Shown here one piece after another: positions 9,800-18,130 of a stretch of DNA of 64,000 nt; positions within the stretch are counted from its first letter, which is position 1, and the number at the start of each line of letters is the position of its first letter. This DNA comes from an uncultured Phocaeicola sp. Its GTDB lineage: Bacteria; Bacteroidota; Bacteroidia; Bacteroidales; Bacteroidaceae. A model generated the notes under the pieces. That model did no database searches. It was not told the origin of the DNA and saw nothing but the letters and a program-made list of their open reading frames with translations. The position numbers and the translations under genes are program-made. The stretch covers positions 1 to 64,000 of the forward strand of contig CALUJE010000010.1 in assembly GCA_944320885.1 (NCBI GenBank), given 5' to 3'.

Positions 9800-9831
9800 A
9801 AAAAGCTGCCTCATTATAAATGAGACAGCTT
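9800..9831 (-). terminator. Terminator of the rprX-rprY operon
   Basis: Read on the minus strand, AAGCTGTCTCATT pairs with AATGAGGCAGCTT with a short loop and a following T-run. The stem has one mismatch. Confidence 0.85.
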
Positions 9832-9838
9832 CAATATA

Positions 9839-9855
9839 GTCAAATACAGGTTCTA
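9839..9855. repeat. 17-bp direct repeat, right copy
   Basis: GTCAAATACAGGTTCTA, 16 of 17 bases identical to 9649-9665. It lies just downstream of the rprY stop codon. Confidence 0.6.
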
Positions 9856-9859
9856 AATC

Positions 9860-10561
9860 TTAAGCATCAACTTCCGGAGTAATAAGCTTGTAACCCTTTC
9901 CGTGTATATTGATAATTTCAATTGAATCATCTTCTTTCAAGTGTTTACGAAGCTTGGTAATATATACGTCCATGCTTCTTGCATTGAAGTAATTATCATC
10001 AATCCAGATGGTCTTCAAAGCAAAATCACGTTGCAGGATTTCATTTGCATGCGCACACAGCAATCCCAAAAGCTCAGACTCCTTGGTAGTAAGCTTAGTC
10101 TGTTTGCCATCGATAGAAAGGATTTGCTTTTGTGTATCGAAAGTAAAACGACCGATCTTATAAATGCTGCTTTCCTTGTTTTTCTTGCCACGTACACGAC
10201 GCAAGATTGCTTCTATACGAAAGACTAACTCTTCCATACTGAACGGCTTGGTAATGTAATCATCAGCTCCAATCTTAAATCCTTCCAGGATATCTTCTTT
10301 CAAAGTTTTAGCCGTAAGGAATATAATAGGAATTTCAGCATTTGCCGTACGAATCTCCTGAGCCAAAGTAAAACCGTCTTTCTTAGGCATCATGACATCA
10401 AGTACACATAAGTCAAACTTTGTCTTCAAGAAAGCTTTATAACCTGCTTCACCATCAGGACACAATTCTGCAGAATAACCTTTTGCCTGCAAATATTCTC
10501 TCAATAACATGCCAAGATTCTCATCATCCTCGCATAATAGAATCGTCAATTTTTCGTCCAT
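9860..10561 (-). CDS. rprY: Response regulator RprY (OmpR family)
   Basis: A 233-residue two-component response regulator. The receiver domain (1-120) has the acidic pocket EDD at 11-13, phosphoacceptor Asp55 in LDVMMPK and the conserved Lys in DDYITKPF. A C-terminal winged-helix DNA-binding domain (about 135-228) includes RDFALKTIWIDDNYFNARSMDVYI. The sequence closely resembles RprY as I remember it from Bacteroides fragilis and Porphyromonas, a regulator linked to envelope and oxidative stress. It lies six bases downstream of the sensor kinase. Confidence 0.92.
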   Translation of the reverse strand: MDEKLTILLCEDDENLGMLLREYLQAKGYSAELCPDGEAGYKAFLKTKFDLCVLDVMMPKKDGFTLAQEIRTANAEIPIIFLTAKTLKEDILEGFKIGADDYITKPFSMEELVFRIEAILRRVRGKKNKESSIYKIGRFTFDTQKQILSIDGKQTKLTTKESELLGLLCAHANEILQRDFALKTIWIDDNYFNARSMDVYITKLRKHLKEDDSIEIINIHGKGYKLITPEVDA

Positions 10562-10567
10562 ATAAAA

Positions 10568-12100
10568 TTAGTCTTTTAATAAAGGTAATACAATTATAAA
10601 TTTAGTCCCGGCTCCAAGTTCACTTTCGGCACGAATAGTACCCTTGTGGTCTTGAATTATCTTTTTTACATAGGCCAATCCCAATCCAAACCCTTTTACA
10701 TCATGCAGATTGCCCGTATGTACCCGATAAAACTTTTCAAAAATCTTCTTCAGATTTTCTTTCTTTATACCAATACCGTTATCTTCTACAGATATACACA
10801 ATTTACCGTTTTCATTCCATGTACGGACATTTAACAGCAAATCTTCTTCCGGTCTCTTATATTTCACGGCATTGTCCATCAAATTGAAGATTACATTGGT
10901 AAAATGCATCTCATCAACAAAAATCATAGGATCCAAAGCAGACAGATCGGAGGTTATCCTTCCGTTATACTTTTCAACCTTCAACGCAAAGGTATTTATG
11001 ACTCCTGCTATCAATTCATTTGCATTTACCTCCTTCATCTTTAAGGTTGCTTTTTGTCTTTCAAACATAGACATCTGCAAAACCTTTTCTACCTGGAAAC
11101 GCAAACGCTTGGTCTCATCATTTATAACTCCTGATATATGTTGAAACATCTGCGGCGATTTACCGACTGCCGGATCTTTCAACATCTGAGCAGCCAACGA
11201 TATGGTAGATATTGGAGTCTTAAACTCGTGAGTCATATTGTTGATAAAGTCGTTCTTTATCTCTGTCAGTTTCTTCTGACGGAATATCTGATATATTGTG
11301 AATATGAATGTTACCAGCAATACAAAAGTAAAAATCAAAGCTGGAATCATAAACTTCACAGAACTGAATATATAGTCATCCCATGTCGGAAAATGAATCT
11401 GCACCCACCCTCTTTTTGCCGGAGGATCATTCTGGAAAAGTACCTGTGGAATCGTATGTTCAGAACCTTTCTCTTCGTAATCAGGACAGCGGTATATTTC
11501 TCTGCCATCATTGGTCTGAACCGTAAAATGATATGGTATATCAATTCCATTGCTTGCCAGTTCTGATTTGATATATTGGTCGAGTGTCTTGAAATTCACA
11601 CGCTTCTCCAAAGGTTTCTCGCTTGCTTTATATAAAAGCTTTAGAGCCACGTCATTTACTAAATCTCTTTTATGCTTGTATCTGCCATACAAATCTTTTG
11701 CCAGCGATTTATTCACTTCTGTTAATGGCTTTGAACCGTAAAAGCCTGAAAAAACATTACTGCCGATCTGGATTTTTACAGAAAAACCGTTTCCGGTACG
11801 TACCATCTGCTGATGTACTTGAAGTACTCCTCCTACGGAATCATTGCTAACTATATCCAGGTCGCTTGCATAATTCTTGTTGCCCAAAGAATTATTATCC
11901 AAATTCTTCTGCAAATACATAGCAGCTTCGGCCAATTCCAACGAATTGGCTGCGTTTGAAAGACTTCGTTTGACAGAATCATCAAACTGTTCCATACGCA
12001 TCTTTATCATCTCTTCTATATATTTTACTTGCAAATAAAGCAAGCTAACAAAAGAGATGCCCATTATAATACCTAATATCCAAATAGTTGACTTTTTCAT
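10568..12100 (-). CDS. rprX: Sensor histidine kinase RprX
   Basis: A 510-residue membrane kinase. Transmembrane helix one lies near residues 5-24 and helix two near 225-250, with a periplasmic sensor region between. Then come the HisKA dimerisation box (NNMTHEFKTPISTISLA, His in THEFKTP) and a HATPase domain with N box (NLMDNAVKYK), G1 (DNGIGI) and G2 (GFGLGLAYV). The frame extends upstream to 12148, but ATG at 12100 starts a normal membrane anchor (MKKSTIW) and is preferred. It pairs with RprY. Confidence 0.92.
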   Translation of the reverse strand: MKKSTIWILGIIMGISFVSLLYLQVKYIEEMIKMRMEQFDDSVKRSLSNAANSLELAEAAMYLQKNLDNNSLGNKNYASDLDIVSNDSVGGVLQVHQQMVRTGNGFSVKIQIGSNVFSGFYGSKPLTEVNKSLAKDLYGRYKHKRDLVNDVALKLLYKASEKPLEKRVNFKTLDQYIKSELASNGIDIPYHFTVQTNDGREIYRCPDYEEKGSEHTIPQVLFQNDPPAKRGWVQIHFPTWDDYIFSSVKFMIPALIFTFVLLVTFIFTIYQIFRQKKLTEIKNDFINNMTHEFKTPISTISLAAQMLKDPAVGKSPQMFQHISGVINDETKRLRFQVEKVLQMSMFERQKATLKMKEVNANELIAGVINTFALKVEKYNGRITSDLSALDPMIFVDEMHFTNVIFNLMDNAVKYKRPEEDLLLNVRTWNENGKLCISVEDNGIGIKKENLKKIFEKFYRVHTGNLHDVKGFGLGLAYVKKIIQDHKGTIRAESELGAGTKFIIVLPLLKD

Positions 12101-12302
12101 GTGGACAAATTTAACAAGGTTAAAACCACAATAGTCATTGATTAACAAGTTTTACACAGCAATTCTCTTATATTAACCGAAAAGCACTATTTAGTTTATA
12201 ATTCAACAACTAAAAGCCTTATAAGAATAGGCTTATATGCAAAAATAACAAAATTTTAAGTATAAACAAACATTTAATGACATATATTTAATGATGGTTA
12301 AT

Positions 12303-12340
12303 AAAAAAAGGTCGTTTTAGTTAATCTAAACGACCTTTTT
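12303..12340 (-). terminator. Terminator downstream of the EF-G2 gene
   Basis: On the minus strand GGTCGTTT pairs with AAAACGACC around an AT loop and is followed by seven T. It separates the EF-G2 gene from rprX. Confidence 0.85.
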
Positions 12341-12362
12341 CATATTGTTAAAATTTAGATTT

Positions 12363-14522
12363 TTAATCTTCCTTTTCTTGATTTGCTTCAAATTCTTTCA
12401 TCAGTTTTTCTTGAACATCCGACGGAACCAATTCGTAGCTAGCAAACTTCATTATAAATGAAGCACGTCCTCCAGTCAAAGAACTCAGAGCTGTTGAATA
12501 TGTTGACATTTCTTTTAAAGGAACCTTAGCAACCAGTTTCTCATAACCGTTTTCACTACTCATACCCATAATCATCGCACGTCTGCCCTGAAGGTCTCCC
12601 ATTACATCACCCATCTTATCACTGGGGACAAAAACTTCAACATCATATATTGGTTCAAGAATCTTCGGACCGGCATTCTTAAATGCAGCACTGAATGCAT
12701 TGCGACCTGCAAGCATAAACGAAACTTCATTTGAATCTACAGGATGCATCTTTCCGTCATATACGATTACACGTACATCTCTGGCGTATGATCCTGTCAA
12801 AGGTCCTTGCTCCATACGGCTCATAATACCTTTCAAGATAGCAGGCATAAAACGAGTATCGATAGAGCCACCTACGGTACTGTTAATAAATACCAACTTA
12901 CCGCCCCACTCCAGATCTACGACTTCCTGGCTCTTTACTGTTACCTTATATTCCTGTCCGTTAAACTTATAAGTTTCCGGCAATGGCATACCATCATAAT
13001 ACGGTTCAACAATCAGATGCACTTCACCAAATTGTCCGGCACCACCCGACTGTTTCTTATGACGATAATCTGCACGGGCAGCCTTTGTAATGGTTTCACG
13101 ATATGGAATCTTCGGTTCTTCGAAGTTAATGAAAATCTTCTCATTATTTTCCAAACGCCATTTCAATGTACGCAAATGGAATTCTCCCTGACCATGAACG
13201 ATAATTTGTTTCAGTTCTTTTGACTGCTCAACAACCCATGTCGGATCTTCTTCACGCATACGATAAAGAACACTCATCATCTTCTCGGTATCAGCCTCAT
13301 TAACAGGTTTGATGGCACGTGAATATTTAGAATTCGGATATTTAATAAAGTTAAATCTATTCTGACAGTCCTTGCCGTTCAGCGTATTTCCTGTACGAAC
13401 ATCTTTCAATTTAACGGTACAACCTATATCACCGGCACAAAGTTCACTCACTTTAATACGGTTAGCTCCAGCACAAACGAACAATTGTGCCATTCTTTCT
13501 TTAGAACCTCTGTCTGCATTGGTCAAATCGTCACCTTCATGCACTGTTCCGCTCATAACCTTGAAATACTGAACGTCACCAATATGAGGTTCTACAGCAG
13601 TTTTGAAGAAGAACAAAGATGTCGGACCATTAGAATCAGGAACAACCACTTCACCACGAGTATTATGTACTTTAGGCATTTCTGATACGAACGGAACTAC
13701 ATTTCCCAAGAATTCCATCAAACGGCGAACTCCCATATCCTTACCGGCGCATACACAGAATACCGGGAACATACCTCTTGATACCAATCCTTTACGGATA
13801 CCTTCACGCATTTCATCTTCTGACAAAGAATCTTGTTCAAAGAATTTTTCCATCAAGCTTTCATCATGCTCAGCTGCAGCCTCAACCAAAGTTTTATGCC
13901 ATTCTGTAGCTTTCTCCAATTCTTCAGCCGGAATATCCTCGATTGTAGGAGCACCACCATCCGGTCCCCATGAATATTTCTTCATCAAAAGAACGTCAAT
14001 CAATGCATGGAAATTAGGACCTGTCTCCAACGGGTATTGAACAGGAACAACCTTCGAGCCATAAATACTCTTCAATTGCTCCAACACGTTATCATAATCA
14101 CATTTTTCATTATCCAATTGGTTTACAAGGAAGATAACAGGTTTTCCTAATTTTTCTGTATAACGGAAATGATTTTGAGTTCCAACTTCCGGACCATATT
14201 GACCATTCAACAACAAAATTGCCGTATCAGTAACATTCAAAGCTGTCATTGCTGCTCCAACAAAGTCGTCACTACCCGGACAGTCTATAATATTCAGTTT
14301 CTTACCGTTCCATTCCACATGAAAGACTGTAGAAAAGACAGAATATCCATATTCTTGTTCTACTGGGAAATAATCACTTACTGTATTTTTTGCTGTAATT
14401 CTACCACGACGTTTTATAACTCCACTCTCATAAAGCAAGGCTTCAGTGAGAGTGGTTTTACCGGCTCCATCATTACCTAAGAGGGCAATGTTTTTAATTT
14501 CATTAGTCTGATATACTTTCAT
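12363..14522 (-). CDS. fusA2: EF-G paralogue (EF-G2) with altered GTPase motifs
   Basis: A 719-residue protein with full EF-G domain order: GTPase, domain II, III, IV and V. The P-loop GNDGAGKT (16-23) and NQLD (134-137) are kept. The switch II motif reads DCPGSDDF (80-87) instead of the usual DTPGHVDF, so the catalytic His is Ser84. Switch I carries YGYS where standard EF-G has RGIT. Bacteroides is known to have an EF-G paralogue without GTPase activity that supports translation during carbon limitation and gut colonisation; this fits it. ATG at 14522 starts the conserved domain; the upstream extension to 14615 is AT-rich leader. Confidence 0.88.
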   Translation of the reverse strand: MKVYQTNEIKNIALLGNDGAGKTTLTEALLYESGVIKRRGRITAKNTVSDYFPVEQEYGYSVFSTVFHVEWNGKKLNIIDCPGSDDFVGAAMTALNVTDTAILLLNGQYGPEVGTQNHFRYTEKLGKPVIFLVNQLDNEKCDYDNVLEQLKSIYGSKVVPVQYPLETGPNFHALIDVLLMKKYSWGPDGGAPTIEDIPAEELEKATEWHKTLVEAAAEHDESLMEKFFEQDSLSEDEMREGIRKGLVSRGMFPVFCVCAGKDMGVRRLMEFLGNVVPFVSEMPKVHNTRGEVVVPDSNGPTSLFFFKTAVEPHIGDVQYFKVMSGTVHEGDDLTNADRGSKERMAQLFVCAGANRIKVSELCAGDIGCTVKLKDVRTGNTLNGKDCQNRFNFIKYPNSKYSRAIKPVNEADTEKMMSVLYRMREEDPTWVVEQSKELKQIIVHGQGEFHLRTLKWRLENNEKIFINFEEPKIPYRETITKAARADYRHKKQSGGAGQFGEVHLIVEPYYDGMPLPETYKFNGQEYKVTVKSQEVVDLEWGGKLVFINSTVGGSIDTRFMPAILKGIMSRMEQGPLTGSYARDVRVIVYDGKMHPVDSNEVSFMLAGRNAFSAAFKNAGPKILEPIYDVEVFVPSDKMGDVMGDLQGRRAMIMGMSSENGYEKLVAKVPLKEMSTYSTALSSLTGGRASFIMKFASYELVPSDVQEKLMKEFEANQEKED

Positions 14523-14670
14523 GATATCTACGTATTTAAAGTTAATGAATAAAGAGATAAAACTCTTTTTACTTTTAATGACACGCAAATTAGGTAATAT
14601 TATTAACAACACCAACTATATTTAAGTGTTACTAAACTATGTTTTTAGGCACTAAAAACCATATAAACAC
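14523..14670. other. AT-rich leader region of the EF-G2 gene
   Basis: No ORF or strong hairpin. A weak minus-strand promoter-like pair (TTGG, about 20 bases, TAATTTG near 14584-14613) could drive the EF-G2 gene, but the match is poor. Confidence 0.3.
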
Positions 14671-14713
14671 AAAAAAAGGGAAGATTATCTTATAAAAAAT
14701 AATCTTCCCTTTT
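14671..14713 (-). terminator. Strong terminator between the AraC and EF-G2 genes
   Basis: GGGAAGATTAT (14678-14688) pairs perfectly with ATAATCTTCCC (14699-14709). Flanking A and T runs make it terminator-like on both strands; the seven-base T tail favours the minus strand. Confidence 0.85.
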
Positions 14714-14997
14714 ATGAACAGAAATCAATCATTATCCTAATTACCTATTTATAATACATTATTTTACAAGCCTTACAGGCTAAACTCTTCTCCATATATA
14801 TCATTTTGTCTCTCCCCTTTATTCTCTTTCCATTTTTCTCCCGTCTACTTCACTTATATATAATAAAAGAGGGAATGCTCACGCTTGACTACCCTCTTTA
14901 TAGAAAAACAACCCTAAAACTAATTTTTACCTATTAAAAACAAAGAATTTGGTATCAAACTATCATATCTGTTCATTATTTCATTCTTCCCTTTCTA
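14671..14997 (-). ncRNA. Candidate non-coding RNA or leader
   Basis: A perfect -7 box (TATCTTTG read on the minus strand, 15004-15011) is followed by about 325 bases without an ORF. A hairpin follows (AAAGAGGG 14866-14873 with CCCTCTTT 14892-14899), then a strong terminator (14671-14709). This reads as an independent small transcript between the AraC gene and the EF-G2 gene. It could also be an attenuated leader of EF-G2 or the 3' end of the AraC transcript. No Rfam family is recognised. Confidence 0.35.
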
Positions 14998-15003
14998 CAC
15001 ATG

Positions 15004-15011
15004 CAAAGATA
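15004..15011 (-). promoter_or_regulatory. Orphan -7 box (TATCTTTG)
   Basis: An exact TAnnTTTG followed by CA on the minus strand. No good -33 box is seen. It points into the gene-free stretch ending at the 14671 terminator. Confidence 0.45.
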
Positions 15012-15077
15012 GGGGCTTTAAACAGACACGACTAATACAATCTTATCCAAAGCTAATACTATTTTATCTAATAAACA

Positions 15078-15956
15078 TTAAATGACGATTTTTTGCTTCT
15101 TGTAATTTTCGCGATACTCCTTAGGAGAGCATTTTTTATACTTCTTAAAGATGCGATTAAAATTAGAAAGATTATTAAAGCCGCAATCATAACATATATC
15201 GGCAATGGCCAGATGGGAATCTACAAGCATGCGCGATGCAGACTCCAGACGGAATGAAATCAGATAATCTGAAAAGGTTTGCCCGGTAACCTGTTTGAAA
15301 AAACGGCTGAACGAAACCGTTGTCATACCTACAATATCAGCCAGTACAGACAAACGGATTTCTTCATTATAATGTGACCCTACATAATCTTGAACTTTAT
15401 TTATCCGGTCAGAGTCTACCTGATGACGAATCCTGGCAAACGAACTGCTTGACAAAACCTTCGCGTCTTCATCCAACGACAGCTCATAAAGAATCGTCAT
15501 AAACTGAATAACGGCATAAAAACCTCTCTTCTCAGAAGACAAGTTTGAAAGCAGAGAATAAACACGGCGAATCGCTGTTTCCGAAAAAGACAATCCACGC
15601 TGCGCTCTCTCAAGCATTACCTGAATAGAATGAAAATGGGTCTTGTGAAGAAAGCTCTTAAAAAACAGGTCTGAAGAAAAATGGATTGTTATTTCTCTTA
15701 CATCGGTAGAGAAACATTCATAACGTTCCCACACATGCTCCAAGTCTTTTCCGGTCATCAATACCAGATCATAATCTCCTATTACTTCCGTTGAATCACC
15801 AACAATTCTGCGTGCACCTTTTCCATGTTCCGTGAAATTCAATTCATACTCCGCATGACAATGTACAGGATATGGAAGCAATTTATTATACCGCTCTGAA
15901 ATATAAAAGCAATCACTGTCTGATAACTGGGTAATAACTTGTGAGGTCCTGTCCAT
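15078..15956 (-). CDS. AraC-family transcriptional regulator
   Basis: A 292-residue regulator. The N-terminal cupin-like ligand domain (about 20-110) carries HCHAEYELNF. A C-terminal double helix-turn-helix follows (about 185-285), with ADIVGMTTVSFSRFFKQVTG and the AraC signature ADICYDCGFNNLSNFNRIFKK. It is 41 bases downstream of the DUF4435 gene and reads the same way, so it is probably the last gene of that operon. The ligand is unknown. It may control the operon itself or distant genes. Confidence 0.85.
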   Translation of the reverse strand: MDRTSQVITQLSDSDCFYISERYNKLLPYPVHCHAEYELNFTEHGKGARRIVGDSTEVIGDYDLVLMTGKDLEHVWERYECFSTDVREITIHFSSDLFFKSFLHKTHFHSIQVMLERAQRGLSFSETAIRRVYSLLSNLSSEKRGFYAVIQFMTILYELSLDEDAKVLSSSSFARIRHQVDSDRINKVQDYVGSHYNEEIRLSVLADIVGMTTVSFSRFFKQVTGQTFSDYLISFRLESASRMLVDSHLAIADICYDCGFNNLSNFNRIFKKYKKCSPKEYRENYKKQKIVI

Positions 15957-15997
15957 AACTGATTTCCGGTTTTAAATTAAGGTTTAGCAAAATATAT

Positions 15998-16996
15998 CTA
16001 TTCTATGTTTTCTAAAAACAATGCTATTTTATTACGAATTCTCTGATACAACGGAGAGTCTTTATAATTTGTATGCTTACGAATTACAAATTCAACGCCA
16101 CTTTGACTTCGCTGGTAACATGTCAGCTCGTTTTGAAACTGCGTGTTGTGTTCGGCCAATTCTTTAATTTCATTTTCACGTTCACGCCGCAAAACCACAC
16201 AGAGTGGAACCAGTATCTTCAAAACAACGTTGTCCATTATATGATGTCCCTGAATAAACAGATAAGTATTATCCGGAGTTACTCCCAAATGAGTAAACTC
16301 TTTTTTCATCATTTCTATTTCACGCAATGCTTTAGGATATTCCTGTTCCAGCTTCTTCAATTTATGCGATACCCGTCGGTGCATACGGTCCAGCGAAACT
16401 TCCAGATGATAAATACTGACTTTCTCTAATTTAACGATCTCACAGAAGTCCAACAAGGAGAACGCCCCTGCACGATGCTTTCTGTAAAACCATACAGACC
16501 ATATAAATAAAGGATATGCTATACGGGAATACATCTTCATAAACTCTTCCAGATTCACAATCTCACGATCGTTCAGAGTAGCCATTACACATACCTCATG
16601 CAAACATTCCGCCAGGCACTGATAATTTTCTATTGCGTAAGTATACGTCTGGAAGACATAACGGTTCTGATTTATCATACGCGACGTATTGGTCGCCCCC
16701 TGAAGCAAATAATCATAATCGCTATCAACACAAGCTATCATGTTTTGCCCCAACGAACTACCCAGATCATTCATCAAAACCGATTTCTTTCCCTTTGCCA
16801 ATGAAGTTGACGAGGGGAGCATTACCTGAAAGTACCGTTCATCATTCTCAAACTCATTCAGCAGAGTTCTCCAAAAAAAGACGTCATCATAGCTCTCTAC
16901 GTAAGCAACAATTTTTTTTCTTGCTTTCTTAGGACGAAGCCGGTTTGCTGCTTCAACATAAAGAGAATTCAGATTTTGTGTCAGGCGTTTGCTCAT
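15998..16996 (-). CDS. DUF4435 (TOPRIM-like) protein, possible effector
   Basis: A 332-residue protein of the DUF4435 type. TOPRIM-like acidic residues are visible: Glu34 in AYVESYDDVFFW and the DxD pair Asp91/Asp93 in CVDSDYDYL. In the PARIS defence system the effector AriB is a DUF4435 TOPRIM nuclease paired with an ABC-type ATPase, AriA. Here the partner ATPase lies 36 bases upstream. Function is inferred from that pairing. The protein may instead be a conserved housekeeping nuclease of the OLD group. Confidence 0.75.
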   Translation of the reverse strand: MSKRLTQNLNSLYVEAANRLRPKKARKKIVAYVESYDDVFFWRTLLNEFENDERYFQVMLPSSTSLAKGKKSVLMNDLGSSLGQNMIACVDSDYDYLLQGATNTSRMINQNRYVFQTYTYAIENYQCLAECLHEVCVMATLNDREIVNLEEFMKMYSRIAYPLFIWSVWFYRKHRAGAFSLLDFCEIVKLEKVSIYHLEVSLDRMHRRVSHKLKKLEQEYPKALREIEMMKKEFTHLGVTPDNTYLFIQGHHIMDNVVLKILVPLCVVLRRERENEIKELAEHNTQFQNELTCYQRSQSGVEFVIRKHTNYKDSPLYQRIRNKIALFLENIE

Positions 16997-17032
16997 AATT
17001 GTAAAAATTAAAAGAAGAAATCCAATAAAGAA

Positions 17033-17857
17033 TTACTCTGTAATATCACTTACTTCTGTCACAGCATCCATCCAACCATCCATTATAACTGCCGGAGAAT
17101 GGGTAGTCAGTATAATCTGTACATTAGGATTCAATTCACGAATCAGTTTTATCAACTTCTGTTGCCATTCTACATGCAAAGAGATTTCAGGTTCATCCAT
17201 AAACAAGGCATAAGGCTGTTCATCCTGAACCAGAACAGTAAGCAGAATTACCAATACCTGTTTTTCACCAGAAGACAGTTGGTAAGGCAACAACTGTTCT
17301 CCATCCTGCTCTATTATAATTTCATTTCTTTTTCTATTTATCGTCTTTTGTGTTTCGCTAAACAGTTCATCAATCATATCCTGAAATTTCCTTTTAGGAA
17401 TAGAAATCTGAGCTGCCTTTTGCTGATCTTCCGGCTTTCCACTGGTAAGCAGCTCTATTATCCGATTACCTATATTTACCTGATAATCCAAATAACGGCG
17501 TTGCAACTGATACAACTGCCAGTCCAATTCCGTATGAATATTACTATCAGCAACTTTCTCTGCCAACCCCGCATTTAACAAAGGACGGTCAAAACTTCTC
17601 ACCACATCAAAATGAATATACGATGCATCCTCCGGAGAAAAAACAAACTTCACATTTTCCGAAATGCTATTGCATGAAAGTTCTCCCCCACTCAGCAAAT
17701 GTAAAAAATGAACGGACTTATTCACTATTGTACTTTTGCCAATACCATTTATTCCACTTAGAATATTCACATCAGGACGAAGATTCCACGCAATATTCTT
17801 ACGTCCCCATATTCCTTTAATCTCTATGCGCTTAATATAATTAGCTTGCTTTTTCAT
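17033..17857 (-). CDS. ABC/SMC-type AAA ATPase, partner of DUF4435 protein
   Basis: A 274-residue ATPase. Walker A is GINGIGKST (35-43), the ABC signature LSSGEK (194-199), Walker B ALFMDEPE (217-224) and the switch His253 in TTHSP. A helical insertion with no long coiled coil lies between. It is short compared with what I recall for AriA of PARIS or OLD ATPases, so the resemblance is structural. An AAGGAG ribosome site eight bases before ATG at 17857 is unusual for this phylum and supports the start. First gene of the ATPase-DUF4435-AraC operon. Confidence 0.8.
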   Translation of the reverse strand: MKKQANYIKRIEIKGIWGRKNIAWNLRPDVNILSGINGIGKSTIVNKSVHFLHLLSGGELSCNSISENVKFVFSPEDASYIHFDVVRSFDRPLLNAGLAEKVADSNIHTELDWQLYQLQRRYLDYQVNIGNRIIELLTSGKPEDQQKAAQISIPKRKFQDMIDELFSETQKTINRKRNEIIIEQDGEQLLPYQLSSGEKQVLVILLTVLVQDEQPYALFMDEPEISLHVEWQQKLIKLIRELNPNVQIILTTHSPAVIMDGWMDAVTEVSDITE

Positions 17858-17900
17858 AATACATCTCCTTTCCGGATTTCATTATAATAGCTGTATAAAG

Positions 17901-17908
17901 CAAAGATA
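17901..17908 (-). promoter_or_regulatory. Promoter -7 box of the ATPase-DUF4435-AraC operon
   Basis: An exact TATCTTTG on the minus strand, 43 bases before the ATPase start. The -33 region is weak. It stands back to back with the EamA promoter at 18100. Confidence 0.5.
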
Positions 17909-18099
17909 CGCAATTATTAATAGAAAAAACAGCAGAAAAGCTTTTTTATAAGACTAATATCACAATCTTATCCATTCCTATTTTTCAACTCTGAAAACAT
18001 CATGAAAACATGTTCAAGAAAAACAATTCAATATAAACAATTATATCCTTTTTCTTAAAGAAAAACGACATCAACATGAATGATTTCAATAGATAACTG

Positions 18100-18107
18100 T
18101 AACTTTG
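18100..18107 (+). promoter_or_regulatory. Promoter -7 box of the EamA gene
   Basis: An exact TAACTTTG, then CA. It lies 23 bases before ATG 18131 and downstream of the in-frame ATG at 18080, so it argues for the later start. Confidence 0.55.
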
Positions 18108-18130
18108 CAACCGCAAAAACAAAACAGCAT

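Noticed and set aside
18080..18130. N-terminal extension of the EamA transporter
   Set aside because: The exact -7 promoter box lies within it, and the extension is not membrane-like.
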